Assembly (NCBI GenBank): GCA_934648845.1
Contig: CAKUFS010000003.1
Span: forward strand, 55,428-119,427
Direction: 5' to 3'
DNA: 64,000 nt
Source of the DNA: an uncultured Eggerthellaceae bacterium
GTDB taxonomy: Bacteria; Actinomycetota; Coriobacteriia; Coriobacteriales; Eggerthellaceae
Part shown: piece after piece, positions 45,101 through 53,232 of the stretch
Layout: each line of letters begins with the position of its first letter
How positions within the stretch are numbered: position 1 is the stretch's first letter
Translations under genes and position numbers: made by a program
The notes under the pieces: generated by a model
Seen by the model: only the letters and a program-made list of their open reading frames with translations
What the model was told of the DNA's origin: nothing
The model's database searches: none

Positions 45101-46122
45101 CGGTGCGAGCATTTTTGCGCGCACGAATCGCGCTGGTTATGGCGGTTGTTCTTGCGGCGGCTTTCGTGTGCCTGATGATGTCTGTTTTGGGCTGCGCAGC
45201 GCACGCCATTATCCTGGCGGCATGCGTGTTGTTGTGCGGGTTGGCAGTTGGGCTTGCACTTGAGTACGCGCGGACCAAGAGTTTTTACCGCGAGCTTTCT
45301 CAGTTGAGCGAACATCTTGAGCATCCGTACCAGATGGCATCGCTCATGCGCGCGCCGAAACCTTTCGACCAGCGCATGACATATGAGGCGCTGCAGACTA
45401 TGGGCCGTGCCTGTGCGACCGAAGTTGCTTGCGCGAAGAGCGCCCAGGATGAGCAACGCGAATACACGGAGCAGTGGGTGCATGAGATAAAGGCGCCGTT
45501 GTCTGCGGCGCTGTTGGTGGCAAATCGCGTGCCTGAGCCAGAAGCCTCTCAGTTGAAAAACGAGATCGATCGTTCGCTTTATCAAGTTGACCAGGTGCTT
45601 TGGTATGCACGGTGTCTTTCGGCGCAATCCGATTACTGTATTCGGCCCGTCTTTTTGGCAGATGTCGTGCGTGTGGTGTGCCGCTCGAACGCGCGATTCT
45701 TAATTGAGCGAGGCGTCTCCGTTTCTTTGAAAGTGCCTGATGACCTGCAGGTTTTCACCGACGAGAAACAAGCAGCGTTCATCGTGTCGCAAGCGGTGGT
45801 GAATGCTGCGAAATATGGCGCGACGCATTTGACGTTCGCGGCGTGCGATACGCAGGATGCGGCAGGGGCGCGTTGCGTGACGCTTGCCATTGCCGATGAC
45901 GGATGGGGCATTCCGGAAGAAGATGTGCCGCGTGTATTCGAGCGCGGCTTCACGGGCACGCGCGGGCGGCAGGCAGGATCATCGACGGGCATGGGGCTGT
46001 ATCTGGCGGCAACACTCTGCGAGAAGTTGGGCTTGGGCCTTTCGCTTTCTTCGGAAGAAGGGGAAGGAACCACGGTTGAACTAAGCTTTCCCTTTGACGA
46101 GCGTCGTCTTTCGGTTGAGTGA
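45097..46122 (+). CDS. Intramembrane-sensing histidine kinase (BceS-like)
   Basis: The 341-aa protein has two adjacent transmembrane helices (about 10-32 and 36-56) with almost no extracellular loop. The DHp domain has His129 in WVHEIKAPLSA, and the HATPase domain has VVNAAKYGA, DDGWGIPEED and GSSTGMGLYLA. Such kinases have no sensor domain of their own and read the flux state of a partner Bce ABC exporter, which is encoded next to it here. Confidence 0.92.
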   Translation: MTVRAFLRARIALVMAVVLAAAFVCLMMSVLGCAAHAIILAACVLLCGLAVGLALEYARTKSFYRELSQLSEHLEHPYQMASLMRAPKPFDQRMTYEALQTMGRACATEVACAKSAQDEQREYTEQWVHEIKAPLSAALLVANRVPEPEASQLKNEIDRSLYQVDQVLWYARCLSAQSDYCIRPVFLADVVRVVCRSNARFLIERGVSVSLKVPDDLQVFTDEKQAAFIVSQAVVNAAKYGATHLTFAACDTQDAAGARCVTLAIADDGWGIPEEDVPRVFERGFTGTRGRQAGSSTGMGLYLAATLCEKLGLGLSLSSEEGEGTTVELSFPFDERRLSVE

Positions 46123-46161
46123 GACGGGTTGTGGGACAGGAGCGTGGCCTGCAACGTACTA

Positions 46162-46192
46162 ACCTTACAAGAACGTAAGGTACCTGTAAGGT
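46162..46192 (+). promoter_or_regulatory. Predicted response-regulator operator
   Basis: GTAAGGT occurs at 46175-46181 and 46186-46192, a direct repeat with a 4-base gap (11-bp centre spacing), the usual OmpR/PhoB-family form. An inverted half-site ACCTTAC lies at 46162-46168. The group is 69 bases before the ABC ATPase start. Confidence 0.65.
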
Positions 46193-46260
46193 CAATCGAT
46201 GGCAGCGCGAACGCGGTGCGCATACCATGGAAAACGTCATCGGATACAAGGAGGTTTTCT

Positions 46261-47064
46261 ATGAAAGAAGTGATTGCAAACGCCGCCGCACAAGGCAGCA
46301 CGGCGCTTTTGCGACTGGAACATGTTGGAAAGATTTACGGCAACAAAGATGCCATGACTTACGCTTTGGATGATGTGTCGCTGACGGTCGATCGGCGCGA
46401 ATTCGTTGCTATCATGGGTCCTTCCGGTAGCGGTAAATCCACGCTTTTGAACTGCATTGCCACCATTGATACCGCAACAAGCGGATACATTTGGTTGGCG
46501 GGACAAGACATTACGCGCATGCGCGGTGCTGCGTTGGCGAAATTCCGCCGCGATCAGCTGGGTTTCATCTTCCAGGATTCAAACTTGCTTGACACGCTTA
46601 CGGCGTACGAAAACATTGCGTTGGCGCTGAGCTTGAAGGGACGTCCGCCGCGTGAGGTTGATCCTGCTGTTCGCGCCATGGCGCACACGCTGGGCGTGGA
46701 AGACGTGCTGGGAAAGTTCCCGGCGCAGATGTCAGGTGGTCAGCGCCAACGCGTGGCGGCGGCGCGCGCGATGATTTCCAACCCACGGCTGGTGTTGGCA
46801 GACGAACCCACCGGCGCACTGGATTCGCGCAGTTCAACCGTGCTTTTGGAGACGCTTGCGGACATGAACCAGAACATGGGCGCTACCATTATGATGGTCA
46901 CGCACGATGCCTTCGCCGCTTCGTATTCCACGCGCACGATTTTCATTCGCGATGGTCGCCTGTTCAACGAGGTGCGCCGCGGCAACGCAGCGCGCAGCGA
47001 TTACTACCAGCGCATCATGGAGGTTGTGTCGTTCTTGGGCGGTGAGCTGTCCGATGCTCGCTAA
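46261..47064 (+). CDS. ABC exporter ATPase (BceA-like)
   Basis: The 267-aa protein has Walker A GPSGSGKSTLL, Q-loop FIFQDSNLLD, signature MSGGQRQRVAAAR and Walker B LVLADEPTGALD, closest in pattern to the LolD/MacB/BceA group. The ATG at 46261 follows AAGGAGG; the frame is open upstream to 46129 without a ribosome site. It overlaps the permease gene by 11 bases. Confidence 0.93.
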   Translation: MKEVIANAAAQGSTALLRLEHVGKIYGNKDAMTYALDDVSLTVDRREFVAIMGPSGSGKSTLLNCIATIDTATSGYIWLAGQDITRMRGAALAKFRRDQLGFIFQDSNLLDTLTAYENIALALSLKGRPPREVDPAVRAMAHTLGVEDVLGKFPAQMSGGQRQRVAAARAMISNPRLVLADEPTGALDSRSSTVLLETLADMNQNMGATIMMVTHDAFAASYSTRTIFIRDGRLFNEVRRGNAARSDYYQRIMEVVSFLGGELSDAR

Positions 47065-49279
47065 ACTTGCTTTGCGTAACGTGCACCGCAGCGCGCGCGA
47101 TTACGCTATTTATTTTGTGACCGTGGCGTTGGGCGTGGCAATGTTCTATGCGTTTAACACCATCAGTGACCAGGCAGTTCTTTTCGATGCACTTTCCGGC
47201 GATAGTTTGCGCATGCTGGCTTTGCTGAATACCATGATGGGCTTGCTTTCGGGTGTTATCGTGTGCGTTTTGGGATTTCTGGTGGTATACGCCAACCGCT
47301 TCCTTATCAGGCGTCGCCGTCGCGAATTTGGCACGTATCTCATGTTGGGCATGAGCGCGGGGCGCGTAAGCCGCATTCTGCTGCTTGAGACCGTTATCGT
47401 GGGGTGCGCGTCGCTTGTGGTTGGCTTGGCGCTGGGAATTGCGCTTTCGCAGGGGCTTTCGTTTGCTACGGCAGCGCTCATGGGTACCACCATGACGAAG
47501 TACCGCTTCATTGTTTCCGGCAGCGCTATCGCGTTCACCGTTGCCTGCTTCGCGGCTATTTTCGTGCTGTCCGCGCTGATCGACATTGTTTACATTCGCC
47601 GTTGCAAGTTGGCGGCGCTTCTTTCCGCGCATCAGGCGAACGAAGGGCGTGCGAAGGTGAATGCACCGGTGCGCGTGGCGGCGTTTGCGGTTTCCCTTGC
47701 AGTGCTGGCGTGCGCGTATTGGCGCCTTTCCGTGAACGGACTGGTTGTGATCGATGGTGATTTTTGGATGGCCACTGCGCTTATGATTGTGGGAACGTTT
47801 CTGTTCTTCTGGAGCGTTGCCGGTTTTGCCACGGCGCTTTTGCAGCGCATGCCGCAGGTGTATTTCCGCAGGTTATCGTGCTTTACGGTGCGCCAGCTTT
47901 CAAGCAAGATCAACACGGCGTTTGCCAGCATGAGCGTGGTTTCCATTATGTTGTTCTTCGCGTTGACCATCAGTTCGGTGGGCATGGGGCTTGTCGAGGT
48001 CTTCGTGGGGAACATCGAGGAAATCAGCGCGTACGATATGACGGTTCAAGCAGCTCCCTCGCTTTTGGACTCGGAGGATCTTGATTCCAATGGCGAAAAT
48101 ACGCAGCTGTTCGAGCGCTACGACGGCGATATGGCGGCGTGCATTAAAGGTGAAGCTGAAGGCGCGGGTGCCGATGCGGAATCTGCAGCAGGTGTTGATT
48201 CGGTTGATGGCGCGCGTGTGACCTGGGATAACTTTGTGGAGAAAACAACGCAAGTTGATTATTACCTGGTGGGCGGCGATGATTATGAGACCGCAATGAA
48301 ATACGGGGATATTCTGAGTCAGGTGCCGGAAGCGTATGATGCCCTTGAGGGCAGCTTGCGTGATTCTGCTCAGCAGTTGCAAGTGCAAGTAATGAGTGTC
48401 AGCCAATTCAACGCGCTGTGTGCTTTAACGGGAAAGCGCGGCATTATGCTGGAAGATGACGAATGCGCGGTGAATAACCTTCTGTCCAGCACCGATGGGG
48501 TGGCGCAGGCACTCTGCAATGGGAAAGTTCCGTTGACGGTGGGCGATGCCCAGCTCCACTTTGCGGGACGCGTTCAGCATGTTCCCGTGCGCAATGGCGC
48601 CATGGTTGATGTGGTGTTGGAGATCATTGTTCCCGATTATGTGGTTGATTCTATGAAAGCGGCTGGTCAGAAGCCCTGGATGAGCGTGCTTGCCATGAAT
48701 TATCGCGTTGATCGCGCTCAGGGCGACGTGCTGTTCAACAAGTATATGCATCAGGCGTTCCCGCCGCAAAAGGATGTGCGGATTAGCATGTATGACGGCG
48801 AAACGGTTCCCGAAGACCAGATTTTCCACTACGGTGCGTGGCCGTGCTTCCAGAACTGGTCGGGTCGCGAGATGGCAGATCAAGCATCGGGCATGCGTAT
48901 GGTTATCACGTATTTGGCGGTCTACATTGGGTTTGTGCTGCTAGTGGCCACGGCGGCGATCCTTGCGATTCAGCAGCTCTCCGAGACGGCCGATAGCCTG
49001 GGACGATATCGCCGCTTGCGCGATTTAGGTGCCGATGAGCGCTGGGTGCTCAAGTCGCTGCGCACGCAGACCGTGGTGTATTTCGTGGCGCCGCTGCTTT
49101 TGGCGCTGTGCCACACGGCTTGCGCGGTGAAGGTGATAACGGATACTTTGTTTTCCGAGGTTGGCGTTAATGTTTTGGGTTCGGTTGCCATTGCGGGCGG
49201 TGCGGTGCTTGCGATCTACGCTGTGTACCTTGTCATTACGTACGCCCTTTCGCGCTCGATTGTGAGCGCGGAGCGGTAA
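47054..49279 (+). CDS. FtsX-like permease (BceB-like)
   Basis: The 741-aa permease has ten hydrophobic helices and a large extracytoplasmic domain (about 330-600) between helices 7 and 8, the topology of BceB-type bacitracin/peptide-antibiotic detoxification transporters. The N-terminus reads MLAKLALRNVHRSARDYAIYF, typical of the family. With the ATPase and the intramembrane kinase it forms a full Bce-type resistance module. The substrate is probably a peptide antibiotic or lipid II-binding agent, inferred from the family only. Confidence 0.9.
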   Translation: MLAKLALRNVHRSARDYAIYFVTVALGVAMFYAFNTISDQAVLFDALSGDSLRMLALLNTMMGLLSGVIVCVLGFLVVYANRFLIRRRRREFGTYLMLGMSAGRVSRILLLETVIVGCASLVVGLALGIALSQGLSFATAALMGTTMTKYRFIVSGSAIAFTVACFAAIFVLSALIDIVYIRRCKLAALLSAHQANEGRAKVNAPVRVAAFAVSLAVLACAYWRLSVNGLVVIDGDFWMATALMIVGTFLFFWSVAGFATALLQRMPQVYFRRLSCFTVRQLSSKINTAFASMSVVSIMLFFALTISSVGMGLVEVFVGNIEEISAYDMTVQAAPSLLDSEDLDSNGENTQLFERYDGDMAACIKGEAEGAGADAESAAGVDSVDGARVTWDNFVEKTTQVDYYLVGGDDYETAMKYGDILSQVPEAYDALEGSLRDSAQQLQVQVMSVSQFNALCALTGKRGIMLEDDECAVNNLLSSTDGVAQALCNGKVPLTVGDAQLHFAGRVQHVPVRNGAMVDVVLEIIVPDYVVDSMKAAGQKPWMSVLAMNYRVDRAQGDVLFNKYMHQAFPPQKDVRISMYDGETVPEDQIFHYGAWPCFQNWSGREMADQASGMRMVITYLAVYIGFVLLVATAAILAIQQLSETADSLGRYRRLRDLGADERWVLKSLRTQTVVYFVAPLLLALCHTACAVKVITDTLFSEVGVNVLGSVAIAGGAVLAIYAVYLVITYALSRSIVSAER

Positions 49280-49441
49280 GGTCCGACTTCGGGTCCGGCA
49301 GTGGGCGGTTGCCGGACCCGCCGAGTGCGGCGGCGGTGCTGGTTGCGCTGCCGGGTGTGGTGGCGTTGCCAGCGACTTGATTGCGACGACAGGCGGGCTG
49401 CGGCGGCGCCGGGCGGACGCCGGGTGCAGCTGGTACGCAAT

Positions 49442-49471
49442 CGACCCGGGCGGTGTAAGCCGTTCGGGTCG
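49442..49471. terminator. Hairpin between convergent genes
   Basis: CGACCCG/CGGGTCG encloses GGC/GCC. Another strong stem, GGGTCCGGCA/TGCCGGACCC, lies at 49291-49319. Both lie between the permease and the convergent Abi-type gene. Neither has a clear T-run. Bases 49320-49440 are GC-rich and show no gene. Confidence 0.45.
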
Positions 49472-50665
49472 TTACCGTTCGGACAGGTTCACGGCGGTGT
49501 ATTCTGTTCGTGCGCGGTTTTTGGCATCTTCGCGCAGATGAATGTACTTGTACAGCGTGCTCAGGCTTAAGCCGCATTCTTTTGCTATTTCTGCCACAGA
49601 AGATTTTCTCATGTCGTACTTGTAGAGTGCTCGCTCGATGGATTCTGCGTTTTTCAAGGGCCGTCCACCTTGCCGTCCGCGCGGACGCACGATGTCGTGT
49701 TCACGCGGTTCGGGTATGCGCAGTATCTCGCGCCAGTTCTCGGGAAAGCCTATGGGTCCCAGGTCAACGGTTGCGTAAGTGTCAACTATGCGTCCCAACT
49801 CTTGGCGCAGAAGGTCGCATCGAGCGGGATCAAGCGATTCGTGTAGGCGGAATAGCACAATGAACGTAGGGAACAAGCGTGCGGCATGGAGATGTCTGTG
49901 CTCGGCGAACAGGCGCGGGTGAACGGTGAACATCTTGTTGTACAGGCGGTCATGGTGGGCACATATGTTCCTGATTTGCGTAAGGTGGCGCAACCAGTTT
50001 TTCAGATGCGTGGGTGATACGCCAAAGCGCGCGGATATCTCAGAGGCAACGGAGGGGTCGCTAAGGTTTCCGTAGATTTTCGATAAAGTGCCAAATGAGG
50101 CATTTTCCATTTCTGCCCAGGTGGGAAGCGAGCCGTACTTTTTTATGTGGTGAACGACAAGGGGTTTTCTGGTAGAAAGTGCCTGGTCGGTCTCTCTTTC
50201 GAGTGTGTTTTGCATCTTTCGATAATTCTCTTTGTTCCCGAATGTGTTGGGGCAATGGAGAGCGCGGGCGCCGTAATGATTCGAGAGAACGGTTGATAGC
50301 TGCGACCGCAGGCATATTTCAATCGGCGCGATGACAGAAAATACGTATTGCGAAAGGTCTCGGTCAAATGCCTCGATTCGTAGAATGTCGTCGAGCTTGG
50401 TTCCCGGTAGGAATCGGTTATCGTGTTCCAGCGTTAGCCAATAACCCCGAAGGCGGTAGTAACCTTGCAACTCAAGGGCGGTCACCAGTTCATCTTCGGA
50501 TGCGGCCGAAAGACCTTTGTCGATCAGATGGCTTGCAAGCTGCCTTGTTGATTGGGGGTTCTTGTGCAGAAAAAAACATGACCCCGCCTGGTCCGCTTCA
50601 CTGTCATGAGCAGGAGAGGCGTGCGGGGTACTATCGCCATTTATTATAGCGTTGTGTTCGTTCAT
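49472..50665 (-). CDS. Abi-family (Abi_2, HEPN) protein with a resolvase-like C-terminal HTH
   Basis: The 397-aa protein contains an Abi_2/AbiD-F domain at about 35-290, with LELQGYYRLRGYW, an IEAFDRDLSQYV helix and the HEPN-type RNase motif RNICAHH (RxxxxH). Such proteins abort phage infection by RNA cleavage. After it comes GRQGGRPLKNAESIERAL and a helix-turn-helix IAKECGLSLSTLYKYI, matching the DNA-binding tail of Hin/Gin-type serine recombinases; the catalytic recombinase domain is absent. A 45-codon upstream extension of the frame has no ribosome site; AAGGTG precedes the ATG at 50665. It lies downstream of the SufS operon in the same direction. Confidence 0.85.
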   Translation of the reverse strand: MNEHNAIINGDSTPHASPAHDSEADQAGSCFFLHKNPQSTRQLASHLIDKGLSAASEDELVTALELQGYYRLRGYWLTLEHDNRFLPGTKLDDILRIEAFDRDLSQYVFSVIAPIEICLRSQLSTVLSNHYGARALHCPNTFGNKENYRKMQNTLERETDQALSTRKPLVVHHIKKYGSLPTWAEMENASFGTLSKIYGNLSDPSVASEISARFGVSPTHLKNWLRHLTQIRNICAHHDRLYNKMFTVHPRLFAEHRHLHAARLFPTFIVLFRLHESLDPARCDLLRQELGRIVDTYATVDLGPIGFPENWREILRIPEPREHDIVRPRGRQGGRPLKNAESIERALYKYDMRKSSVAEIAKECGLSLSTLYKYIHLREDAKNRARTEYTAVNLSER

Positions 50666-50928
50666 GTCAAGCACCTTATTTCGAAAATCGTTTTGAAAAA
50701 GTAAACGAAATATGATTTCGAAATATAGCAGAATACCGTACCATTTGCAAAAGAAAACATGGCTTAGAAGCGAGAAACCGATTGGCAAAATGCCCAGCAT
50801 CTATCAATCGGCTTCAACGTGGTTATTTCTATTTCCTGTGGGTTTTCGTTCCCGGTGCATTGTTCTTTTCATGTCGACTTTCTGTCGGCGCCCTTTTGCA
50901 GCTCTGATGATACGCCTTTGCGGCCACT

Positions 50929-52152
50929 CTATCGTGTTCCGCGAATGATGCCCAATACGCGGTTGATGCACGATATGGCGTAGTCGATTTCATCGAACGT
51001 GTTGTAGAACGCAGGGGACAAGCGCGCGACGCTTGTCAGTCCAAAACGCGTAAGCAGGGGCTCTGCGCACGCATGGCCGCTTCGCAGGGCAACGCCCATC
51101 TTGTCGATAAGTGTGCACACGTCGAAGGGATGCGCGCCGTCGAACGTGAATGAAACGCAACCTGCCCGGCGCGTGGGGTTGCCCAGCACGTTTACGCCGT
51201 CAAGCTCATGCAGCTTTTCCTCGGCGTAAGCAACCAGCTCATCTTCGTATGTTGCAATTTCTGTGCGACCGATTTCTTCCAGATAGTCCATGGCCGCGGC
51301 AAGCGCGATTGATCCCACATAGTTCGGCGTGCCAGCTTCGAAACGCAGCGGTGCTGAACCGAATGTGGTTTCTGCAATGGTCACTTTATCCACCATTTCG
51401 CCGCCGAATTGGCAGGGTCGCAGCAGCGCGAGCGCTTCGGGCTTGCCATACAGCACGCCGATGCCCGTGCCCGCCATCATCTTATGACCCGAAAACGCTA
51501 GGAAATCGCAGTCGATTGCCTGCACATCTATCACGCGATGCCTCATGATTTGCGCGCCGTCAAGCACGGCAAGCGCTCCGGCTTCGTGGGCCAGGGCGCA
51601 AACGCGCTCGATGGGATTTAGCGTTCCCAGCACGTTGGAACAGCAGCTTACGGACACGACTTTCGGGCGAAGCTTCATGAGTTCCGCCAGTTCGTCGAGT
51701 TTTAGATTGCCCTCATCATCGATGTCGCACACATGAAACGTTGCACCGTGTTCAACGCAGAGCTGCTGCCACGGCACGAAGTTCGAATGATGCTCCATAA
51801 CGGTAACGACTACGTGGTCGCCCGGCCCTACGTATTCGCGCAGGCCAAATGCCACGGTGTTCAGCGATTCGGTGGTGCCGCGCGTGAATACAATGCAATC
51901 GTCGCTGGTCGCGTTGATAAACTGGGCTGCGCGATGTCGCGCCGCTTCAAGCGCATGAGTGGATGCGTTCGCCGTGAAATGAACGCCGCGATGCACATTG
52001 CCGTTCTGCGTGCGGTAATGTGCCGTTACGCGCTCAAGCACGCATTCGGGAACCTGTGTGGTGGCACCGTTGTCCAAATATACCAGCGGGCGTCCGTAGA
52101 CTTCCTGCGACAAAATAGGGAAGTCGTTGCGCAGCGCTGCAGCATCAAGCAT
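50929..52152 (-). CDS. sufS: SufS-type cysteine desulfurase
   Basis: The 407-aa group II desulfurase has the PLP lysine in FSGHKMMAGTGIG and the catalytic Cys in the short-loop motif LRSGHACAEPLLTRFG. It releases sulfur from cysteine and normally needs SufE as acceptor; two SufE homologues are encoded upstream in the same operon. No sufB, sufC or sufD gene is near, which is unusual for a SufS-SufE pair. It is the last gene of the operon that starts at 57257. Confidence 0.94.
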   Translation of the reverse strand: MLDAAALRNDFPILSQEVYGRPLVYLDNGATTQVPECVLERVTAHYRTQNGNVHRGVHFTANASTHALEAARHRAAQFINATSDDCIVFTRGTTESLNTVAFGLREYVGPGDHVVVTVMEHHSNFVPWQQLCVEHGATFHVCDIDDEGNLKLDELAELMKLRPKVVSVSCCSNVLGTLNPIERVCALAHEAGALAVLDGAQIMRHRVIDVQAIDCDFLAFSGHKMMAGTGIGVLYGKPEALALLRPCQFGGEMVDKVTIAETTFGSAPLRFEAGTPNYVGSIALAAAMDYLEEIGRTEIATYEDELVAYAEEKLHELDGVNVLGNPTRRAGCVSFTFDGAHPFDVCTLIDKMGVALRSGHACAEPLLTRFGLTSVARLSPAFYNTFDEIDYAISCINRVLGIIRGTR

Positions 52153-52194
52153 GGTTGTCTCCTAACGGCATGTTTCTGGCTTGTGCTCAGAATG

Positions 52195-52626
52195 TTATTC
52201 AGAATGCTCGTCGGAATATTTTACCGCAAGTTGTCGCATGATTTCTTCAGCAAGCAGCGGCACCGTGTCGTGAGTGGCCACCATCGAGGGCGGCATGTCC
52301 AAATCAAGTGACTTGCGCAGCGTGATGTAGAGCAGCGCGCGCTTTGTTTCGGAAGACGACGCACCCGAGCAACTCAACGAAAGGTCTTTCAGGCTCTCAC
52401 CGCGTTCTTCGCTGGCTTCTGCTTTGGAAATGGCCAGGTCAATGCTGTGTTCTGCAAGTTTGGCAATCGAATCGTCGAAATAGCCGTCATCAATAAGGAA
52501 GCGCCCAACAATGAAATTCTTCAGATGCTCGTAGACCGACTCGAACGTGGGCTCTTCTTCACGCATGCACCGCAGCTCGTGTTCGGTGCGTTCCTTTACT
52601 TCTTCGAGCTGTTTGCGTATATCCAT
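52195..52626 (-). CDS. Small helical protein with conserved Cys, SufE-linked (paralogue 1)
   Basis: The 143-aa protein is acidic and mostly helical, with no signal peptide or membrane segment. It is homologous to the 133-aa protein at 54827-55228: both have an aromatic/Leu-rich central helix (EHLKNFIVGRFLIDD here, HRYLRDYVYAKYLLD there). A shared motif C-[ST]-G-[AS]-[ST]-S follows (Cys86 here), then a Leu-rich helix and a final LAEEI-type helix. The last 45 residues recall the helix II-IV pattern of acyl carrier proteins, but the DSL serine is not clearly conserved. I know no named family. Role as a sulfur or substrate carrier is a guess from the single Cys and context. Confidence 0.75.
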   Translation of the reverse strand: MDIRKQLEEVKERTEHELRCMREEEPTFESVYEHLKNFIVGRFLIDDGYFDDSIAKLAEHSIDLAISKAEASEERGESLKDLSLSCSGASSSETKRALLYITLRKSLDLDMPPSMVATHDTVPLLAEEIMRQLAVKYSDEHSE

Positions 52627-52644
52627 TGCGTTCTCCTTGCGAAT

Positions 52645-53052
52645 TTATGCGGAAATTGCCGCGCGAATCGTGCGAATGATTTCGCTGAAACCGGTCATGC
52701 GGTCTTCGGCGAACGCCTCGGAAAGCTCGGTTGCGGTAAGAACCCTTACGTCAACACCGAGAATCTCTTGAGGAGTGCGTCCGTCAAAAAGCCTGATGAC
52801 AAGCTGTAAAAGCCCTCGCACGATCAGCGTGTCGCTGTCCGCCTTGATGTGGACGATGCCATTTTCGACTGAAACGATCAGCCAAACGTTTGACTGGCAT
52901 TTCTCAACTTTTGTAGCGGTGCTTCGTTCTTCTTCGGTCATGCTGGGAAGAGCGCCCGCGATATCAACAAGGTACGTATATTGGAACAAAATATCGCCCG
53001 TGGCATTAATCTCATCGATGAGTTCAGATTGCACTTGCTTGATTGTTTTCAC
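52645..53052 (-). CDS. sufE: SufE-family sulfur acceptor (paralogue 1)
   Basis: The 135-aa protein has the SufE fold and its active-site cysteine, Cys52 in KVEKCQSNVW, where the persulfide from SufS is received. The FQYTYLVDIAGALP segment and ADSDTLIVRGLLQLV match the family. It is 18 bases upstream of the small-protein gene. The 180-base gap before it (53053-53232) contains the palindrome AAGGATATCCTT (53181-53192) and a second GATATCC, possibly an internal control or processing site. Confidence 0.9.
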   Translation of the reverse strand: MKTIKQVQSELIDEINATGDILFQYTYLVDIAGALPSMTEEERSTATKVEKCQSNVWLIVSVENGIVHIKADSDTLIVRGLLQLVIRLFDGRTPQEILGVDVRVLTATELSEAFAEDRMTGFSEIIRTIRAAISA

Positions 53053-53232
53053 AGCGTGCTGCCTTTCTCATCGGGGTTTTGAATGCGGACAGAGGGGGGA
53101 GGGTGGGCTCGGGATACCGGGGGAGGCATGTGGCTCCCGAGCCCGCGCGCTGCCGCAAGCGACAACGCGCATTTACTGGGAAGGATATCCTTGCAAACAA
53201 GTGCCCGCAAAGATATCCCGGGGGTAGCGCAA

